Assembly: GCA_029560465.1 (NCBI GenBank)
Contig: JAKQKX010000088.1
Location: 1 to 32,840, forward strand
DNA length: 32,840 nt
Reading direction: 5' to 3'
DNA from: Candidatus Omnitrophota bacterium
Lineage (GTDB): Bacteria; Omnitrophota; Gorgyraeia; Zapsychrales; JANLHA01
This document shows, in pieces, positions 31,421 to 32,840 of the stretch; positions within the stretch are counted from its first letter, which is position 1, and the number at the start of each line of letters is the position of its first letter. Under the pieces are notes generated by a model. That model was not told the DNA's origin, ran no database searches, and saw only the letters and a list, made by a program, of their open reading frames with translations. The position numbers and the translations under genes were made by a program.

Positions 31421-32840
31421 GTTTCAATCCACGCGCCCGCGAAGGGCGCGACACATTGGACTGCGGACGACTGCGAATATTCACCGTTTCAATCCACGCG
31501 CCCGCGAAGGGCGCGACATCATGTTGCTACTAATATATATTATTGACCTGCAAGTTTCAATCCACGCGCCCGCGAAGGGCGCGACTGCGCAGGAGACAAC
31601 TACTAAACACAGGATAAATGTTTCAATCCACGCGCCCGCGAAGGGCGCGACTGATGCGTTCTTAACGAATAATCGGGTTGCAATGTTTCAATCCACGCGC
31701 CCGCGAAGGGCGCGACTCAATAATAACCGATTCAGTTTCACTTTCTACTGGTTTCAATCCACGCGCCCGCGAAGGGCGCGACTGCCGTACCTTGTTACTG
31801 TTTCAGACGAATAGCCAGGTTTCAATCCACGCGCCCGCGAAGGGCGCGACGACGGAAAAACATCTTTGGTTCATTGTGGAAGTGTTTCAATCCACGCGCC
31901 CGCGAAGGGCGCGACCATTGGCGGTTGCCGAAGCCATAGAGTAATCAAGTTTCAATCCACGCGCCCGCGAAGGGCGCGACTGCTGTTCAATCACCGGCTC
32001 AACGTCTGGATTTTGTTTCAATCCACGCGCCCGCGAAGGGCGCGACATTAATCCCGGCGAGCATGATGTTCATTTTATAGTTTCAATCCACGCGCCCGCG
32101 AAGGGCGCGACCCTCGGCGAAAGTGTTGATGTTGCCAAAGTGGACAGTTTCAATCCACGCGCCCGCGAAGGGCGCGACTTCAGACGGGAAGAAGCGGCTC
32201 ATTGATCTTGTTGTTTCAATCCACGCGCCCGCGAAGGGCGCGACCCCCAATTTTTTCCCATGTGCCCGCCCCGACAAGTTTCAATCCACGCGCCCGCGAA
32301 GGGCGCGACAGGGGTGCTCGTTCGGTGAGTTGTGCTCGTTCGGGTTTCAATCCACGCGCCCGCGAAGGGCGCGACCGACGCCGGGAAGCTATGGCTAAGA
32401 TGGTATCGGTTTCAATCCACGCGCCCGCGAAGGGCGCGACGTTTTTCTCGTCGACAAATAATTATGATGTCTACCAGTTTCAATCCACGCGCCCGCGAAG
32501 GGCGCGACTTTTTTCATCACGATATCAATCCCGCCGGGGAGGGTTTCAATCCACGCGCCCGCGAAGGGCGCGACATCAATGAGCCGCTTCTTCCCGTCTG
32601 AAACTTTCTCGTTTCAATCCACGCGCCCGCGAAGGGCGCGACGTATTAGAGCATTTTTCTAATAAACAAATACAAAGTTTCAATCCACGCGCCCGCGAAG
32701 GGCGCGACCTCTGGGATGTTTTCCACGCCAAACTTTTACTCGTTTCAATCCACGCGCCCGCGAAGGGCGCGACAACTACAGAGCCCGCATAACACGCCGG
32801 TTTGAAGTTTCAATCCACGCGCCCGCGAAGGGCGCGACTC
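31421..32840 (-). CRISPR. CRISPR array, 22 identical 32-bp repeats, type I-C-like, continues past right edge
   Basis: The plus strand repeat starts GTTTCAATCCACGCGCCCGC and ends GAAGGGCGCGAC. Repeats start at 31421, 31486, 31554, 31620, 31685, 31751, 31819, 31884, 31949, 32015, 32080, 32147, 32213, 32278, 32344, 32409, 32477, 32543, 32611, 32677, 32742 and 32807; all are identical, including the first. The 21 spacers are 33-36 bases. The reverse strand ends in TGGATTGAAAC and has a 7-bp CGCGCCC/GGGCGCG stem with a five-base loop, as in type I-C repeats; its crRNAs would be transcribed leftwards. The leader and cas genes would then lie beyond the right edge. The array continues, since two bases follow the last repeat. 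Confidence 0.97.

Noticed and set aside
31521-32601. Several open frames over the CRISPR array
   Set aside because: They arise because the 32-base repeat happens to be open in some frames; products are repeats of the same peptide separated by spacer-derived residues.

Overview
The window looks like a chromosomal segment of an uncultivated or little-studied Gram-negative bacterium. Evidence for a Gram-negative envelope: a GT9 (heptosyltransferase-type) enzyme, two ArnT/PMT-like membrane glycosyltransferases, a PEP-CTERM secreted protein, a Tat-type signal peptide and a type IV pilin-like protein. Menaquinone genes (menC, menA, menG) show a menaquinone user. The pilin type, the radical SAM/glycosyltransferase context and the PEP-CTERM protein fit Omnitrophota or a neighbouring deep lineage, but this is an impression and not proven by the sequence. 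No rRNA, tRNA, insertion sequence or prophage was recognised.

Layout. 1-505: 3'-truncated DegT/DnrJ-type sugar aminotransferase. 923-1678: membrane-anchored protein made of two copies of one domain. 1765-5671: thioredoxin-DsbD/CcdA-like fusion and a hybrid histidine kinase. 5903-7053: small membrane protein and a PEP-CTERM protein with a sigma54-like promoter. 7265-9238: OLD-like AAA ATPase/TOPRIM gene with a perfect consensus sigma70 promoter overlapped by a perfect inverted repeat. 9386-17046: cell-surface glycan cluster (two GT39-like enzymes, GT9, GT2, a radical SAM protein), interrupted by a pair of tandem paralogous small proteins. 17154-18103: pilin-like protein and a thioredoxin-fold exported protein. 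18183-20749: tightly packed mtaB, TIR-like protein and Tat-signal protein. 20858-24217, plus strand: dus, ilvB, ilvN. 24252-31295, minus strand: an unknown gene, then a probable run bioB-trxB-menG-pif1(WYL)-menA-menC read leftwards. 31421-32840: CRISPR array running off the right edge.

How parts fit. The surface genes probably build and decorate an extracellular or outer-membrane polysaccharide. The men/trx/bio run is housekeeping cofactor and redox metabolism with a WYL-tailed Pif1 helicase inserted. Immunity-related content is the CRISPR array (22 identical 32-bp repeats, type I-C-like by repeat sequence, cas genes not in the window), the OLD-like gene and the TIR-like gene; the latter two carry changes at expected active-site positions. 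In the array, spacers 12 and 18 share 28 bp in opposite orientation, so they sampled the same target.

Several start codons are placed inside the longest open frame because a Shine-Dalgarno sequence, family length or overlap favours an internal start. These are inferences and are given per gene.
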